64,000 nucleotides of DNA from Cyanobium sp. M30B3. Its GTDB lineage: Bacteria; Cyanobacteriota; Cyanobacteriia; PCC-6307; Cyanobiaceae. The translations under genes were made by a program, and so were the position numbers. Shown here piece after piece: positions 62,685 to 64,000 of the stretch. Under the pieces are notes generated by a model, which was given only the letters and a program-made list of their open reading frames with translations, ran no database searches and was not told the DNA's origin. The first letter of the stretch is position 1, and each line of letters opens with the position of its first letter. The DNA lies in NCBI GenBank assembly GCA_018399015.1, contig CP073761.1, positions 682,001 to 746,000 of the forward strand, written 5' to 3'.

Positions 62685-64000
62685 ATGCCGCACACGTCTG
62701 CGCCCCAGCCCAGCCCGCTGCCCGCGCTCCAGGCCGGGGCGCGGATCCACCGGGATCTGAACCGGTGCCAGTTCGTGCGCCAGCGCTTTGCGTTGCCCGG
62801 GGTGGCTGGCTATGGCTTTGTGGGCGGCTGCGACCAGGCCCAGCTGCTTAAGGCCCCCCCAGCGGCCAGCTGGTGTGCGTTCCTGGGGGAGGGGCTGATC
62901 GCGCTGGATGGCGCAGCTGCCGCCGATCCCAGCTTGCTGCTGGCCCTGCCTCTGCCCTGGAGCCGGGACCTGGTGGGGCCGGCCGAGGCGCCTTCCCTCC
63001 AGGCCCTGCTGGAGGCCGGTGCCGCTCCCATCACCCTTGAGGCCTGGCCAGGGGCTGTGCCGGCTGCGCCCGCTGAACCAGCCCCACCGGCCCCGGCCTC
63101 CGCCCTGGCGGCCCTGCTGGCCCCCTACCGCGCCCTGCTGACGGCCAGCGAACCCCTCGAGCCGGCCTCCGCCCTGCAGCTGCTGCAGCTGGAGCGCCAG
63201 CTGCGTTGCCAGCTCGCCCCGGCCTGCTGGCCGGCCCCACAGGCCCTCGGCCGCCCCCTGCCCCTGGCGCGCTGGCTGGCCGAGCTGCCCGCCGAAGCCT
63301 CCGCCCTGCAGCGCCTGGCCGACCAGCTGGTGGCCTTGCTGCACCTGCTGCCGGCGGCGGAGCAACCTTCCTTTGCCGAGGCGCTCGAGCCCCTGCTGCT
63401 GGCGGGGTTGGAGCAGGCCGATCCGCTGCCCTGGCTGCGGCTGCTGGAGGCGCTGGTGGGCGGCATGAACAGCCGCCAACCCCAGCTGGTGGCCGTGGCT
63501 GAGCGCCTGCGCCGGGCGGGCCTGGCGCTGGGGGCTGCCCTGGCGGATCCCGGCGCGCGGGCCCTGGCGCTGATGCGCCTGCTGCAGGCGCCGCTGGCCC
63601 AGGAACAGCCGGACTGGCTGGCCGGCCTGGCGCGTGCCATCGATGCTCTGGTGGCCGCGATCGGTGCTGCGGCAGACGCTGGCGACAAGGAGCAGAAGCG
63701 GGCCTTGCAGCGCCAGCTGGAGGCTACCGTGCTCGCCGGTGCCACCAACCTGCCGCTGCTGCAGGCCCTGCTGCCGGCCCTGGCGCCGGAGAGCGGCTAC
63801 CGCCTGCCCAGCCTGCTGCCCCCCTCGGCCTGCCTGGTGCTGGTGAAGGGGGTGCTGCTGCTGGGCGACCCGGCGATCGGCCGGCTGGATCGGCCCTGGC
63901 GGCGGGGCCTGCTGGCGCTGCTGGAGCGGGGGCTGCCGCGGATCTGGTGGCAGGCGGATCTGCTGCAGAAGCTGCTGCACGATCTGCGCCGCTTCCCGCT
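62685..64000 (+). CDS. Leu/Ala-rich hypothetical protein, 3' end outside the window
   Basis: An open frame from ATG 62685 runs to the window end (438 codons and still open). The sequence is very Leu/Ala/Pro-rich, with predicted helices and no recognisable domain: e.g. RCQFVRQRFALPGVAGYGF near the start, PWLRLLEALVGGMNSRQPQLV and LAGLARAIDALVAAIGAAAD later. The gene is divergent from the glycosyltransferase at 61933, 50 bp away. Function is unknown. Confidence 0.6.
   Translation, partial: MPHTSAPQPSPLPALQAGARIHRDLNRCQFVRQRFALPGVAGYGFVGGCDQAQLLKAPPAASWCAFLGEGLIALDGAAAADPSLLLALPLPWSRDLVGPAEAPSLQALLEAGAAPITLEAWPGAVPAAPAEPAPPAPASALAALLAPYRALLTASEPLEPASALQLLQLERQLRCQLAPACWPAPQALGRPLPLARWLAELPAEASALQRLADQLVALLHLLPAAEQPSFAEALEPLLLAGLEQADPLPWLRLLEALVGGMNSRQPQLVAVAERLRRAGLALGAALADPGARALALMRLLQAPLAQEQPDWLAGLARAIDALVAAIGAAADAGDKEQKRALQRQLEATVLAGATNLPLLQALLPALAPESGYRLPSLLPPSACLVLVKGVLLLGDPAIGRLDRPWRRGLLALLERGLPRIWWQADLLQKLLHDLRRFP

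Overview
The window looks like chromosome from a high-GC picocyanobacterium of the Synechococcus/Cyanobium group. This rests on the split RNA polymerase beta-prime gene (rpoC1 + rpoC2), a high-light-inducible protein gene, a ycf35 homologue, a biotin operon with a BioK-type esterase, and several small proteins known mainly from cyanobacteria. The genus is inferred from gene content only.

Layout. (1) 1-2,527: the end of an integrated element abutting the 3' end of tRNA-Thr(CGU): an SSB-like fragment, a small membrane protein, an AlpA/excisionase-type HTH protein and a tyrosine recombinase. (2) 2,528-38,428: mostly core genome. It holds a minus-strand translation/transcription cluster (rimP-nusA-rnpM-infB plus a low-complexity-tail membrane protein), a metallophosphoesterase, an HtrA protease, rpiA, hisD, rpsT, tatD, rpoB-rpoC1-rpoC2-hli-rlmN, an SSS-family symporter, a HEAT-repeat protein, a DUF2997-ycf35-ferredoxin-aldo/keto reductase run, rsmG, a J-domain protein, and the bioF-bioK-bioC-bioD operon. 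(3) 38,425-39,375: a BASS-family transporter at the edge of the next region. (4) 39,440-49,100: an AT-richer accessory island with decayed IS5-like and IS1182-like transposases, three sulfotransferase or sulfotransferase-like genes, three glycosyltransferases and a PEP-CTERM-type surface protein. (5) 49,203-52,489: two core genes (Ski2-like helicase, DUF1997). (6) 52,482-64,000: a surface-polysaccharide (capsule) export and modification locus. It has two paralogous sulfotransferases, a Tat-exported sialidase-like protein, KpsT/KpsM/KpsE-type export components, three glycosyltransferases and two unknown proteins.

How the genes work together. Regions 4 and 6 read as a cell-surface glycan hotspot: glycosyltransferases build a polymer, KpsM/KpsE-type proteins export it, and sulfotransferases probably decorate it. 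The most unusual member is the KpsT-like ATPase at 54,749-55,615. It keeps the KpsT framework but has lost the usual residues of Walker A, the signature motif, Walker B and the H-loop, while its reading frame is intact and tightly coupled to its neighbours. It is the strongest candidate for something new here.

Sequence quality caution. infB (two compensating shifts), bioF and the GT8 glycosyltransferase all carry apparent frameshifts at or beside G/C homopolymers, which suggests base-calling indels rather than real gene decay.
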